A DNA stretch of 64,000 bases from Stercorarius parasiticus (taxonomy: Eukaryota > Chordata > Aves > Charadriiformes > Stercorariidae). The DNA is taken from assembly GCA_013396915.1 (NCBI GenBank), contig VWZL01005201.1, positions 213,113 through 277,112 of the forward strand. The letters are read 5' to 3'. Shown one piece after another: positions 22,706 to 34,200 of the stretch. Positions within the stretch are counted from its first letter, which is position 1. Every line of letters starts with the position of its first letter. Both the position numbers and the translations under genes were made by a program. Below the pieces are notes generated by a model. That model ran no database searches. It worked only from the letters and a program-made list of their open reading frames with translations, and was not told where the DNA came from.

Positions 22706-25700
22706 TCATTTCTTCCCTTGTTTGAGTAGGAGACTGTCACTGAAAGGGAGAGAGAAGCGAGTCATTAGTCCAGAAAGCACAAACAAAGCTGAACCAGACC
22801 CTCACTACAGACTTGGGGGTGTGGGATGTCACACCTCAAGGATCTGGACTTTAAGTCCTTCCTACTCGGTACTTTCTTCAAAACCCTTTAAGCCTTCTGG
22901 AATGTGTAAGACAAAATCTGATCAGAGGTAAGGAAGAAGGATCTCACAATCAGAGACTCCACAGAAAGAAAGCAGCTCTGGCTTCCTTTTGCGATTCTAA
23001 GAAATCTAAGCTTTTAGCTGCATGCTGTTAGCTCAGATGGCACTGCCTTCCCCAGTAAACACTGGACAGATTAGGCAAAGCTACCACACTCCTGCCAGCT
23101 CTGAAAGCAGGGAATGGGGTTTTCTAGCACGGACTGGAAAGCCTTTGGAGCGCAACAAGAGCATCTTTCCTGGAGATCCAACCAAACCAACACAAATTCC
23201 TACAATTACCTAATTGCCCTCTTACAGCCCTCTTTGCCACACATGCAGGATGCTCTGTATACACAGAACAGATCAGAGGACGCTCCACAGTCACTCCTGC
23301 CTTCCCCACACAAGGTTCCTTACAGGACACACATGGAGCTCCAATTACTGAGTATCTCCTACTTGATGCGGGCATTTGTGCGGCCCGGGCAAGGAGGAGC
23401 TTCAAGCTTCACATTGCAAATGGAAACTGAGGTAGAGATGGAATAAACTTCCTGTGGCCCGAAAGGCCCAAGCCAGAAAGATCCCAGGCACCAGGCAAAC
23501 ATCAACACTCTTGTTAAAAAAGTCCCAACAGAAGGATCAAAATAAACAGTGCCTTACCTTCCTCTGTGTGTCAGGAGATGCAGTAAAGCGCGGGAAAGGA
23601 AGAAAAACAAGAGTAAACTGATTAAACAAAAATCTCCATTTCCATAGTAAGCCTGCTCCCAACTTGGCTGTGTCCTCTGGCATCACGCTCCTCTCAGAGA
23701 AAAGATATTGAGAGAGCTCCAGAAAGGGGACCAGCTTCACAAGTAGGGTGCAGTTAAATCCACCCACAACAGCCACCTGGCCCCTTTACCTGGTGAATCC
23801 CTCATCCTGCAGGTTCAGTACCAAGTTATCTGCTGTGAGATACACGCGGTTTTGTGAGCCAGCAATCTGAAAAAGAAATCCAGTACAGAGATGGCGTAAA
23901 GGAGAAGAGTATAAACGCACGTGGAAGAATAACACTAATGAAGAGTCTATCTGCCCCTCCAGATACAGCACTTAAGATCTCCATTAAATCAAAGCAATTC
24001 CCCAAAACAACTCTGTAACTTCCCGACTTCCTATCCCAGTGCCATCAGACTCTCTAAAAGAAGTGCTCATTCTGTCTCCCATCAGACAGACCTTTGATCC
24101 CAGGCTTAGCTGTCCCCTTTTCTCAGCCTGCAGGAAACCAAGAGCTTTTGGTGACTGCAGCTGGGCGTGGGTGATGGAATCTGATGTGGATCTGGCCTTG
24201 TCATATGGAAGGCATGAACTCCTAGCCTCACATCTAATTGACAATCATTGCAAGCTAGATCTTAAGCTCTATTTGAGCAGAAAATGGCTGGGCAGGAACA
24301 AAGATCAGGACAGGGCAGGTCACATTCGCCTTAAATTCATCATGTGGCCACTGGACTAGGAGGACAGCACAAGGACTGCGGAAGGACAAGAGAAATTCTG
24401 TGCGCCATTGCTCACCGTCTTTGAGATGTTCTGAGCAGCTCGGATCTTACGTAGCTTGATGTAGCCTGGATTCCTGCTAAGAGCTTCACCGAGGTACAGC
24501 AAAAGTTAAGGAAAAAAATCTGCTAACAGAAGCCCCCTACGCTCAAGGAATTTCTCCCAAGCCATATAATCAAACATCTTAGGGGGAAAAAGCAATCTCT
24601 ATCCCAGTAACTTGGGCCTTTGGGCAGGGATATTTTTACTACCCCAAATCAAGAACAACATTACAGATTATGGTCACACACAGCAAAAGTTAAACCTTAC
24701 AATAGGGAGCTCATGGCCTTCTCAGCTCTGACCTGTAATCTCAGACAAATCTCACTCCAGCCAACTGTAGGGGGAAAATAGTAAATGCCAGTGACCTACT
24801 TAGAGCTATCATCTGATAACAGTCTCCTAAGCGTGAGCCCAATGCGACAGATTCTCAGGCCTGTCAAGCTCACAAGACACATCCCACAAAATCTCCCAAA
24901 GTAGGATATCATCTTGGCAGCTGTAGCTTCCCCTTCAGCCTGAACAATCTTCTGCTTCTGCTCCTGCTTGGCCTTCTCCACCAGAAACTGTGCGCGCTGT
25001 GCCTCCTGCTGGGCTGCAGAGAGAACGGCCAAAAGCATTGGAAGCAGATCCCATCTTCTGAGTCCCCCACCAGAACCCTACAGTTGAGGCCTGGGGGCTT
25101 CACTTCCGAAAGAACAGATAGCATTCTGGGGCGATACCCACAAGTAAGAAATGTATCTGAGTATACTTTATTTTTTCTTAAAACAGCATTCAGACCCGCT
25201 AAACACAATCCACGCAGTGAGTGATAAGAGTCCCAGTATGAAGAGGAACCCTACAGTCTTGGGAACTCAGTCCCACTGGTGGTCTCTCCCATTAGCTATC
25301 ACCCAAAGTTTTCTGAAAATACTTGTGAAATAACCTGTTTGGCTCCATTACTAAGGAGGACGAGATGTATAACTCTGTAGCCGTAACAATGTGACACGCT
25401 AGCCCAAATTCTGCTTCCTTGTTTAACAATTCAATAAAGAGGCAAAGGCAATCCACTCTTTCCAGGCGTAAATCGAACTCACCCACTTGCTTAGCCTCCA
25501 CAGCTGCTGTGTATTCACGACTAAAACTCAGCTCTGTGATAGCCACATCGTCCAGGATGAGGCTGAAATCCTTGGCTCTCTCTGTCAGTTCTCGCCTAAT
25601 GAGCAGAGACACCTGAAACATAAATACAGCAAAAAGAGTATCAAACACAGGCTGATTCTCACTTCCCGTGCACTCCAAAAGTGCTCTTCACAGTTCATTC

Positions 25701-28173
25701 ACAGTGGGCCCAAGAGAGACATTACCTAAAGCAAACCTTGATTCATTGAAATTAATACCATCTCTGAATCCGTCACCTCTAAATAACGCTGCATATCCAC
25801 AGCTACATACAGCATTTTCAGAAGTAAACTACAGCTTACTTACAGTTATTACTTAACTATACTATACAACTCATTTTACAAAAATGAAAACCTTCCTGAA
25901 AGTTTTTTTTGCTTCCACATCCCATCGCATCTAGTTCCACAGTTCCCACACGTGTTTTGGCAATAAGCATTTCCTTGAATTTGCCACTCTTGGCAGTTTG
26001 GCTGTCTCCTCATCTTTGTATTCAGATGAAGAAAATAAAAATTACCACTACACACTGCTAAACACTGTAGATGTATCACATCTCTTAATTACTGTAGCTA
26101 CTCAACTAGCATGGCTACTCTGCTTTTTTGTCTTTTTCGGTAAGTGTTTTTGGGTAGACTTTTTTTTTTAATTATTCTACTAATTTCTGAGTTGCTTTTA
26201 ACTTGCCAGTATCTTTTCCAGGCAGGCTGACAAGTCTTGCACCAAGTATTGACTTAAACAGAAATTATTGCTACAGTATCACATTCTTGACCAGTCTAGC
26301 ATTTGATTTCACTTTTATTGCAGCTGTTTCTGAGCACAATTCTAAAATGATGCCAGAATCCTTTACTGTGTGACCTGCAAGCGCTTAACTACATAAAGTC
26401 ACTTTATTTTCTTCTGATTATCAACCGCTTCAGTACACATCACTTTACAGTAATGAATAGATGACAAGAAGGCAAATTCAATCCAGTTTGTTCAAAAGTT
26501 TCAGATACCCAACAGTCGTCTTTGCTTCCAATAAACCTAAATTGCTTGCAGACATTGTTTCTTTGCTGTCACATCCTCTGTTTCCACTTTCTCTTTATAC
26601 AAGATCATTAACAAATCTCTCCAGTGCACACCATGTGGCCCACCACAAAACCCTGAAGTCCCTACTCCGGATCAGTTCTCACAACGAGACCTGGACGCTT
26701 AGTTCTACTCTTCGCTTTTTTGTCATGGATCAGACACTAGTTAAGAGCTTTGCATTTCATCTTTCTGACAACTTATCCTCTTTAGCAGCCTCACGCAGGA
26801 TCTTTTAAAAGAAGATCAACAACTTCTCTCTCCCTCAGCTGCGGTAAGTAACAGATACTCTCAGAATCCCTGGCAATCACATTATCAGAACACAAGCTTA
26901 CAAGTATAGACTTTTTATAACTAAATATTTATATTAATTTTGCAACTCCTCCAGATTACCTTCTAATTTTTTTCTAAACACAAATATTTGCCATCCATCT
27001 GTAACATGCATTATTGAAAAGTTTACAGCTTTGTTAACTGCTCACCCACTTTGCTTTTCAGATCCTTTAAAACTGTTTAATTTGCTCTGATAGCTCTTCT
27101 AAGACCCATGAAAGGCCAAGTAATTATTTTTTCAAAGCCAGCTCTATGTTACTTGTGGACTATGATGTAAATTATCTCTCCCTCACCCATCATAACATTA
27201 CGGTGCAGTTTTGCACTCTATATACCAATGAATCCAGTCTTCTTCTCAGATGCTAGTGGTACAGCCTTAGTGTTTGTATCTGCATCGGAATCAAAGTGTA
27301 AGCGGGATACAGATCCACACCCTTTCTGTTTGGAAGCACCATCTACCAGCCTAATATATTTATCCTTTATCTGTTATAACATTCCCCACGTGCACAATTT
27401 AGTTGTTTCTTTGCAATGGGAGTGTAATTCTCCTCCAGAAGAGTTCACCTGGGCTCTCTGCGTGATGAGCTGGGAAGCGTTAAACTTGGCTACCACGCTC
27501 TTGAGCACTTCATTAACAATGGAAGGCAGGACTCGCTCCTCGTAGTCCAGGCCCAGGCGCTGGTACATGCTGGGCAGCTCCGCAGCATTGGGGCGTGTGA
27601 GGACACGCAGCGAAATATTCACCATCTGCAAATCTGAAGAGGAGAAAAGAGATTATGAGGAGGGGCCAGCACTGCAGCCGGACTCAGGTTGCCCAGAGAA
27701 GTGGTGTAGGCCCCATCCCTAGAGACATTCAAGGCCAGGCTAGATGAGGCTCAGAGCAATCTGATCTAGTTGAACACGTCCCTGCTTACAGCAAAGAGAT
27801 TAGACTACATTGCCTTTAAAGGTCCCTTCCAAACCAACACATTCTATGATTCTATGACTCCTGTCCCTCCCTGCCACCCCACAGACACCACCTGGGCCTC
27901 ACGCTCCAGCCCCGCGGGACCACTCTCACCTTTGGAGCCGGTGGGGGAGGAAATTTTCCGCGGCCGGGCTCGGATGTCGTAGATGATGGGATACTGGAAC
28001 CAGGGGATCCTGTGAGGGGTGGGAGGTCCGTTACTAAGGCGAGGCGACGGGGAAAGGGCGGGCCAGGGCCGGGGGAGCCGGGCCTTACCTGAAGTGCAGC
28101 CCCTCGGCGAGGATGGTGTCCTGCTGGACGCCGCCGATGCGGTTGAAGAAGATGGCCCGCTGGCCGCCTTCCA
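22706..28173 (-). CDS. PHB2: Prohibitin-2 (PHB2), exon 1 missing in gap
   Basis: Prohibitin-2 forms ring complexes with prohibitin-1 in the mitochondrial inner membrane, acting in cristae structure, protease control and mitophagy. Eight minus-strand exons join in phase: 28089-28173, 27930-28009, 27449-27633, 25483-25612, 24910-25013, 24416-24493, 23790-23866 and 22706-22739, giving 256 aa. Conserved segments include [59 protein letters not shown] and [17 protein letters not shown], then the [20 protein letters not shown] coiled coil. The first ~42 residues (membrane anchor) are absent and probably lie in the 28190-28258 gap. The intron after exon 24910-25013 is AT-AC. The last exon gives [11 protein letters not shown], longer than the mammalian tail and with the splice-site codon AGT rather than AGG. 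EMG1 starts head to head 130 bp away. Confidence 0.95.
23867..24415 (-). other. PHB2 intron before the penultimate exon
   Basis: Non-coding. On the minus strand it contains a short perfect stem (TCTGTCT and AGACAGA, 24083-24102) with an ACA trinucleotide about 60 nt downstream. Mammalian PHB2 hosts the H/ACA-type RNA SCARNA12 in an intron, but I cannot show that this is its counterpart. Confidence 0.3.
24494..24909 (-). other. AT-AC (U12-type) intron of PHB2
   Basis: The coding sequence breaks between AAG ATG and CTC GGT GAA (Met-Leu in the conserved AAKMLGEAL). The intron starts ATATCCTAC and ends GCTGTAC on the minus strand. TTCCTTAAC at 24505-24513 matches the U12 branch-point consensus exactly, with the branch A 12 nt from the 3' splice site. 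No GT-AG alternative restores the conserved frame here. The length is 416 nt. Confidence 0.9.
25613..27448 (-). other. Largest PHB2 intron
   Basis: AT-rich, without recognisable coding exons or repeats. Open frames inside lack family resemblance. Confidence 0.6.
27676..27856 (+). mobile_element. CR1 LINE 3' end in a PHB2 intron
   Basis: Short 5'-truncated CR1 with TTGCCCAGAGAAGTGGTGTAGGC, CATTCAAGGCCAGGCTAGATG and GGTCCCTTCCAAACCAACAC, ending ATTCTATGATTCTATGA. It is inserted antisense to PHB2, about 45 bp upstream of the exon at 27449-27633 and about 75 bp from the exon at 27930-28009. Confidence 0.9.
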
Positions 28174-28300
28174 CTGCGGGGAGAAGGAGNNNNNNNNNNN
28201 NNNNNNNNNNNNNNNNNNNNNNNNNNNNNNNNNNNNNNNNNNNNNNNNNNNNNNNNNNTGGTGGGCGGGCTGGGGGCGTGGTGGGGGCGGTGCTCGCAAA
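28174..28300. promoter_or_regulatory. Bidirectional PHB2/EMG1 promoter with gap
   Basis: PHB2 exon 2 ends at 28173 (minus) and the EMG1 start codon is at 28301 (plus). Between them lie GC-rich sequence and 69 undetermined bases (28190-28258). PHB2 exon 1 and both transcription starts must lie here, so the true distance is probably longer than the gap length shown. Confidence 0.75.
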
Positions 28301-30334
28301 ATGGCGGCGCCCAGGCGGCCTCGTGAGGAGGAAGAGGAGAAGGAAGCGGTGCTGGAGGCTGAAGATGTTTCTTTGGAGGCGAAGCGACCCCGAGGGCAGC
28401 GGCGGCTCTTGGTGGTGCTGGAGGGGGCGAGTCTGGAGACCGTGAAGGTACGGGCGGCGGGCGGGCGGGGCGGGGCTGGGCCGGGCCGGACCGAAGGCGG
28501 CCGCGGGCGCCCTTGCCCACCTTGTCGGTGCTTTGGCCATAGGTGGGGAAGACGTTCGAGCTCCTTAATTGCGACAAGCACAAGGCGCTGCTGCTGCGGA
28601 ACGGCCGGGACCCCGGGGAGGTGCGGCCCGACATCACCCACCAGGTACTGGCCGGGCCCGGGCGGTGTCTGTGGCGGCCTGGGCTGCCCGGCGGTCGGCT
28701 TGGGGGAGGTTGTCCCTCAGGTCTGAGGGTCTGCTTTGTGCCCCTGAAACGGGGGTGAGTTTGGCCTTACCCACTATGCTCGTGGTTTGTTAGTAATCCT
28801 CTTTATTTGGCTATGGGAATGCTTTTTCTCAGCTTTACAGTAGAGCTCGTGCAGCCAGATAACTCCTTTCTGTCTCCGTATCAGTCTGTTCTGCATTCGT
28901 GGGGCCTAACCCTCCAGTTTTGCAAGAGCCCTCTCTCTTGTGCCTTTTCTATTTCCCCTATTGTGCGTTTTTCTATTTCAGAGTCTCCTGATGCTTATGG
29001 ACAGCCCACTGAATCGGGCTGGTCTCCTGCAGGTTTATATCCATACCCAGAAGAATGTTCTAATAGAAGTCAATCCACAAACCAGAATCCCAAGAACTTT
29101 TGATCGATTCTGTGGTCTTATGGGTAAGTGATTCAAACTTTATACCAGTCACAAAATAATGCAGGAAGGTGGTTAGAAGAATTTTGGGAAGAACCTAAAA
29201 GTTGCACCAACCTTAAAAATATGAGTGTGAGAAAAGAGCAGAGAAATTAAAGTGTCTTTTGATGAGTTCCAGGTCAAGTATGTGTTCCTTAGCGCAGCGG
29301 GGAGTGCCAGCACGAGACTGTGCTAGCAGCAAAATAACTTGCTGATCAGTATTTCTTAGGACTGCTTTAGAAGATGCTGGGAACTCTAAAGATGGACTTG
29401 TTGTCTACCTTAGCTCTGATCACCAGGTAGAGGATAGGATTCCTCTAGCAAAAGAACAGACAGCTTAACTAATTTTCTTCTCTTGTCAGTTCAGTTGCTG
29501 CATAAGCTCAGCGTTCGAGCAGCCGATGGGCCTCAAAAATTGTTGAAGGTAAGCATTCTTTGACTGTTCACAGGTAATGTTGCAACATTCCTCCTTTGCA
29601 GCTAGTGATGTAGGAGTAATTTTTTTATTATTATTTTTTATTTTTGTACAAACCATGGACTTAGCTATGTGGCAAGGCATCTGACCTCTGTGCCCCTATT
29701 AACTTTCTGCTCTTTGTAGGTGATTAAAAACCCAGTCAGTGATCATCTCCCTGTGGGCTGTTTGAAGATAGGCACCTCTTTTGCAGTTCCAAAGGTATCG
29801 GATCTGCGTAAACTGGTTCCTGCAGAGGAGCCAGTTGCCATTGTTGTGGGAGCTTTTGCCCATGGTTCGGTAAGTGCATGTATCCCTTACTTGGAGCTGT
29901 AAAAATTTTTATCACCATAGATTTCAGTTTTGTTCAGAGTATGGGGTTTTTTTTCTTTTGCTTGGTCCCTCCTGTCCCGCCCCCCTCTTTCTTCCCCTGG
30001 GTAGGCTTGTCAAAAAAAGGCCCAATGCTGCAACATTTGGGACTTCGCTCTCTCCTGAGAGAGGGCACTAGTGAGGGCTAGCTGTTACCCTGCTGTGTTT
30101 TACTGTGGCAGTGTTCAACCTTGGAGAAATACTGTGCCTCTCCAACCAATGGAGATAGATGGGACTAAGTGAAAACTTCTGGCTTGATTTTTTTTTTTTT
30201 CTCCCCCTCTCTTCCCCTAGGTCAATGTTGACTATACAGAAAAGATGGTCTCCATCAGCAACTATCCCCTCTCTGCTGCCCTGACATGTGCTAAAATTAC
30301 TACTGCTTTTGAGGAAGTCTGGGGAGTAGTATGA
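28301..30334 (+). CDS. EMG1: EMG1 / NEP1 rRNA pseudouridine N1-methyltransferase
   Basis: SPOUT-family enzyme that N1-methylates a pseudouridine of 18S rRNA and serves in 40S subunit assembly in the nucleolus. Six exons join in phase: 28301-28447, 28543-28644, 28982-29123, 29490-29548, 29720-29869 and 30221-30334, giving 237 aa (human 244). The N-terminal ~35 residues are acidic and basic low complexity and diverged; the core is strongly conserved: [142 protein letters not shown]. The knotted SPOUT C-terminus is complete. The start follows the GC-rich island shared with PHB2. An ATTAAA signal lies at 30527-30532. Confidence 0.96.
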
Positions 30335-31260
30335 GCTTCCGCTGCTACTGCTGTCATGCTGGAATCCTGTACAGTGACTCCACATTCTGGAGAGGCTCTT
30401 TTACTTAGGTATGGACCTAGAGGACTTTGGGCTTCTGGAAGGGAAAAGGCTTCCATTTCGTCCTTACAGCTTCTGGAGCAAAGAGACTTTAAATGGACTG
30501 CCCCACTGACCTTTTTTTCCTTTCTATTAAAGGTCATTTTTGGTAAGAGTGCTTGTGTATTTTACTTTCTCATCTTTAACACACGGGTAGGCTTGATCCC
30601 TTTATGGCAGGGACTCCGCCCAAGTTTGTCACAGAACTGAAATTCGTTAAGTGTGCCCTGCTGGCCCTGCAGCTGAAGCTACTCAGTCCTGTAGAATCAC
30701 CTTGCTTGGTGGTGCGTGACAGTTCGCACTCCCACACCGAGGCACCCAAGAGGAAAGGAGCTGAAGCCGATATGGAAAAGACCAGGAGCAATTTTTATCT
30801 CGGATGACAAACGTAGAAAAGTCAGAAGGTGGCTCCAATCCAATACAGTGCCTGTGTTGAGTTTTACAATCGTCTGATATCAGCAGAGAGACACGAGTGT
30901 CCACTGGAGGGCGGCAGAGAGATAAGGCAACATACAGAAGGTGGAGGATCTGGAAGGAGGCTTACTCCATTCCCCTCCTTTCGGGTCTCTGACCCTGGGC
31001 TTTCTCTTTCCCCCTCCTTGCGTTGAAAAAAGTAATACTTCAACACAGCAAACTTGGCAGGTGATGCTTTGCTTCCGGAGTGCTAAATTGACTCCTACAA
31101 ATGCACAGGTGGTACAATCTGAAAAAGAGAAAAGTGCTGGGTTTGTTTTGGTTGTTTTCATGTTTGCCTTTCACCTTGGGATGTAACCTTGCTGCCCCAC
31201 TTCACCTCCTACTCCAAGTGTGGGATTCTCTCCACATAGTACTGCCTTACCTTTTGGCTA
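30335..31260. other. EMG1 and LPCAT3 tail-to-tail 3' regions
   Basis: The EMG1 3' untranslated region ends soon after ATTAAA at 30527-30532. The rest should hold the LPCAT3 3' untranslated region on the minus strand. I found no canonical polyadenylation signal for LPCAT3. Confidence 0.6.
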
Positions 31261-34200
31261 TTATTCTGCTTTTTTTAGCTTTTCTTTTCGTGGCACAATT
31301 AATCTGCGAATGTAAGGCAACACGAATAATAAGGTGAAGAACAACACATGGCCGAAGAAATAAATAGACTTGTACACCTGTAAAGAGAGAGGCGGGGTTA
31401 GGGATCAATAAGCAGCTTTGAGTCAAGAACATCTGAGAGAGGATGGAGGGAAAAGGGCTGGTTGCATGGGTTGTCCGGTTGTAGCTACTAAATACCTTCA
31501 TCCATTTGTCCCAGGTGAAAAGGCAAAACGGCACCAGAGAGTAACCCATGAACAGCCAGTGGTTAGCCTGCTGCAGCACGTAGAAGATGGGCTTCAAGAC
31601 AGTGATGGAGGCCAAAGTGCTCAGGGGCGGACTGTCCCGAACAAGGTTTATGACCTAATTTAAAGAAAAAACACAATTCTCCTCAGTTGGTTGTCCTCTG
31701 GCTATATACGCAAACTCTGGGGCCAAAGTATCTATCCAGCTGCGTAAAATGAATTTTAGTAAGCAGTTAGTCTAAAAAAGTAGTTAAGTACCCCATCCTG
31801 CTCAATGTTTTAATTAAGAAAAAAAAGTTTAAATATGGAATATTGTTCTGTCAGTACTGGGAGATTTAGCAGAGGCATTCAGCTCATGTGCTTGTCCTCC
31901 AACCTTTCCAGCTGCCAAGCACTTCAAGTTGCTCTCTACTCATATGCCAAGTTCTCCACTCCTGTCAGCTTCTGCAATAAATTTAAGGCTTGCCCATGCA
32001 GAAGCCAGGAACCTGCCGAACTCCTGACAACAGAACGGTGTCATGTTTGAACACCAATTCCAAGGCGAGTGGCTATTTATTTTTCATATTTAATCCAAGT
32101 AAAGCCTAGATTGTGGCAGTTTCCAGACTCCTGGGGAAAGGCTAACGCTGGCCACCCCATCCTGGTAAGTCAGACAAAGCGCACCTGTCTTTCAACGATG
32201 ACTATAAGCAACTCCATCTGAAAGCACACCAGGTAGCCAGAGTGCAGCCCGTGCCAAATGGCCAGGAAGAACAGGGCCAGTGCCTGTGACAGCAGTTTGT
32301 TACCCAGGAACTTCAGACGCTTGAAGATGTAGCTAGAGCAGAAAAGAAACAAACTAAGTGCTTCTAGTTTATTTGTCTGCCCTCCCATCTCTCCACGTCA
32401 GAGGCGCAGGGCGTGGGGACCATATGCCTTTGCGCACCCCTGCAGTGACAAACATCTCCCCACACCAGGTATCTCAGCCCTTGTCTTAAAAGAAGTCCCA
32501 GCTAACGGGGAGAAGTGGCTCATCCAACAATGAGAAATGAAGGGATTTTAGAGCTCAGTTGTGTGTCCCAGCAAGTGCTGAAACAAAACCTGGCTGAGTC
32601 ACTGCACAGGGAGCATCGAGAGGTGTGATGTGGGGACCAGCTGATGGAGCAGTTCTGCAGCTATTGGACCAGGCAGGCCAAAGGGCTCGCGCTAGTCCCG
32701 TTCTAGCCTCTGCCTTCCTGCTGCCATCAACTGCTTGCCTATATTAACGAATGGCCCTTTTAGACTGAATTAAAAGATCTGTCTATCGCAGTAACCTGTT
32801 TCAAATGGGACAGCAGCAAAACATGGAAGAAAAAGAGTGTAAGAACTGAGAACTGGCAAATTGTTCCTCCAGTGCACCCTCTCAGCCTAAGATCTTGGTT
32901 CTGTTGACACAGACGTTACTGACACACTACAGAAGGAGGATTTTGTCCTGCTCACCGGGCCACCCAGGCATTGGTGTTGATGTTGAAAGAAGCAATGGTC
33001 CCTGTGAACAAAGGTGTTGTCTCATACAGCCAGACCTTCATGTTGGCACAGGCATCCCACAAAGGCTTTCCACTCTCATCCTTCCCATTGTACCCCAGAC
33101 CAACAAGGATGCAGACACCTTCCTATGGAAGAAGATTCACAAGAAAGATGAGGAAAACATTGCCCCTTTTTCTTGGGAAACACGGAGATGGGGAAGGTCT
33201 GACTGCATTGAGTGGAAAGCATCACTGCAGTTGGAAAAAATGGATTAAAAACTGTCTGCTTTTTAATTGGCTAGCCTTTGCTAACTTAAAGTAAGCTCAA
33301 TTGACCTGCACTGATCTCCAGAACCGTGGATTAATTCCATTTAGCACTACGTCCAAGAGCATGCTAAGTAGCTGCAAAGGTGCTACCTTCGTTCATTTGT
33401 CTTTGGTTTCTGGAATGACATCTAGACTCACCGTAACAAGCCAGCAGGTTACGTATTTGTAGAGTATAATTTTGCCCCAGATCAATATGTAACCACAACG
33501 GAACCAGAAAGGCTTCTCCTGCAGAGATAAGTGTGAAATACAATAAAAATAAAAAACAGAGTTGAGTGGCAATAATGAGACAAGGTAGATGAGATCTCAT
33601 CACTGTCTTTTGTTTTAATCTGATGCATGTGTGGAGACTTCTACAGGGACTGGACTGCCAGGCTACTGGTTTATGTAAATTCACACATCATCCTCCTTCC
33701 TTTGGTAATATTTGGCTGTACTTTAATAGCTACTTTGGGAAGACCCTGGGATTAGCATAATCCTTGTGGAAGTTACACCCTCATTTATTCATACTGACAC
33801 AGAAACACTGATAATCTGCAGGTAGGAATTACTTGTCAAGAGTTTTCTAAGAACCTCAAAGATTCTGGTAAGCCTTGCGAGTTACTCTAGTCCTTTGCGT
33901 GTACTTGTTAAATACAAGGTCATTAAAAAGTCTACATCTGTTAGGTTTCCAAAAACAACAGTAGCTTCTAAGATTAATTCTCTATTTGTAAAAGTTTTCA
34001 TTTGGATCATAGAATCATAGGGTTGGAAGGGACCTCTGGAGACCATCTAGTCCAACCCCCCTGCCAGAGCAGGGTCACCTAGAGCAGGCTGCACAGGAAC
34101 GCGTCCAGGCGGGTTTTGAATGTCTCCAGAGATGGAGACTCCACTACCTCTCTGGGCAGCCTGTTCCAGTGCTCTGCCACCCTCCAAGTAAAGAAGTTCC

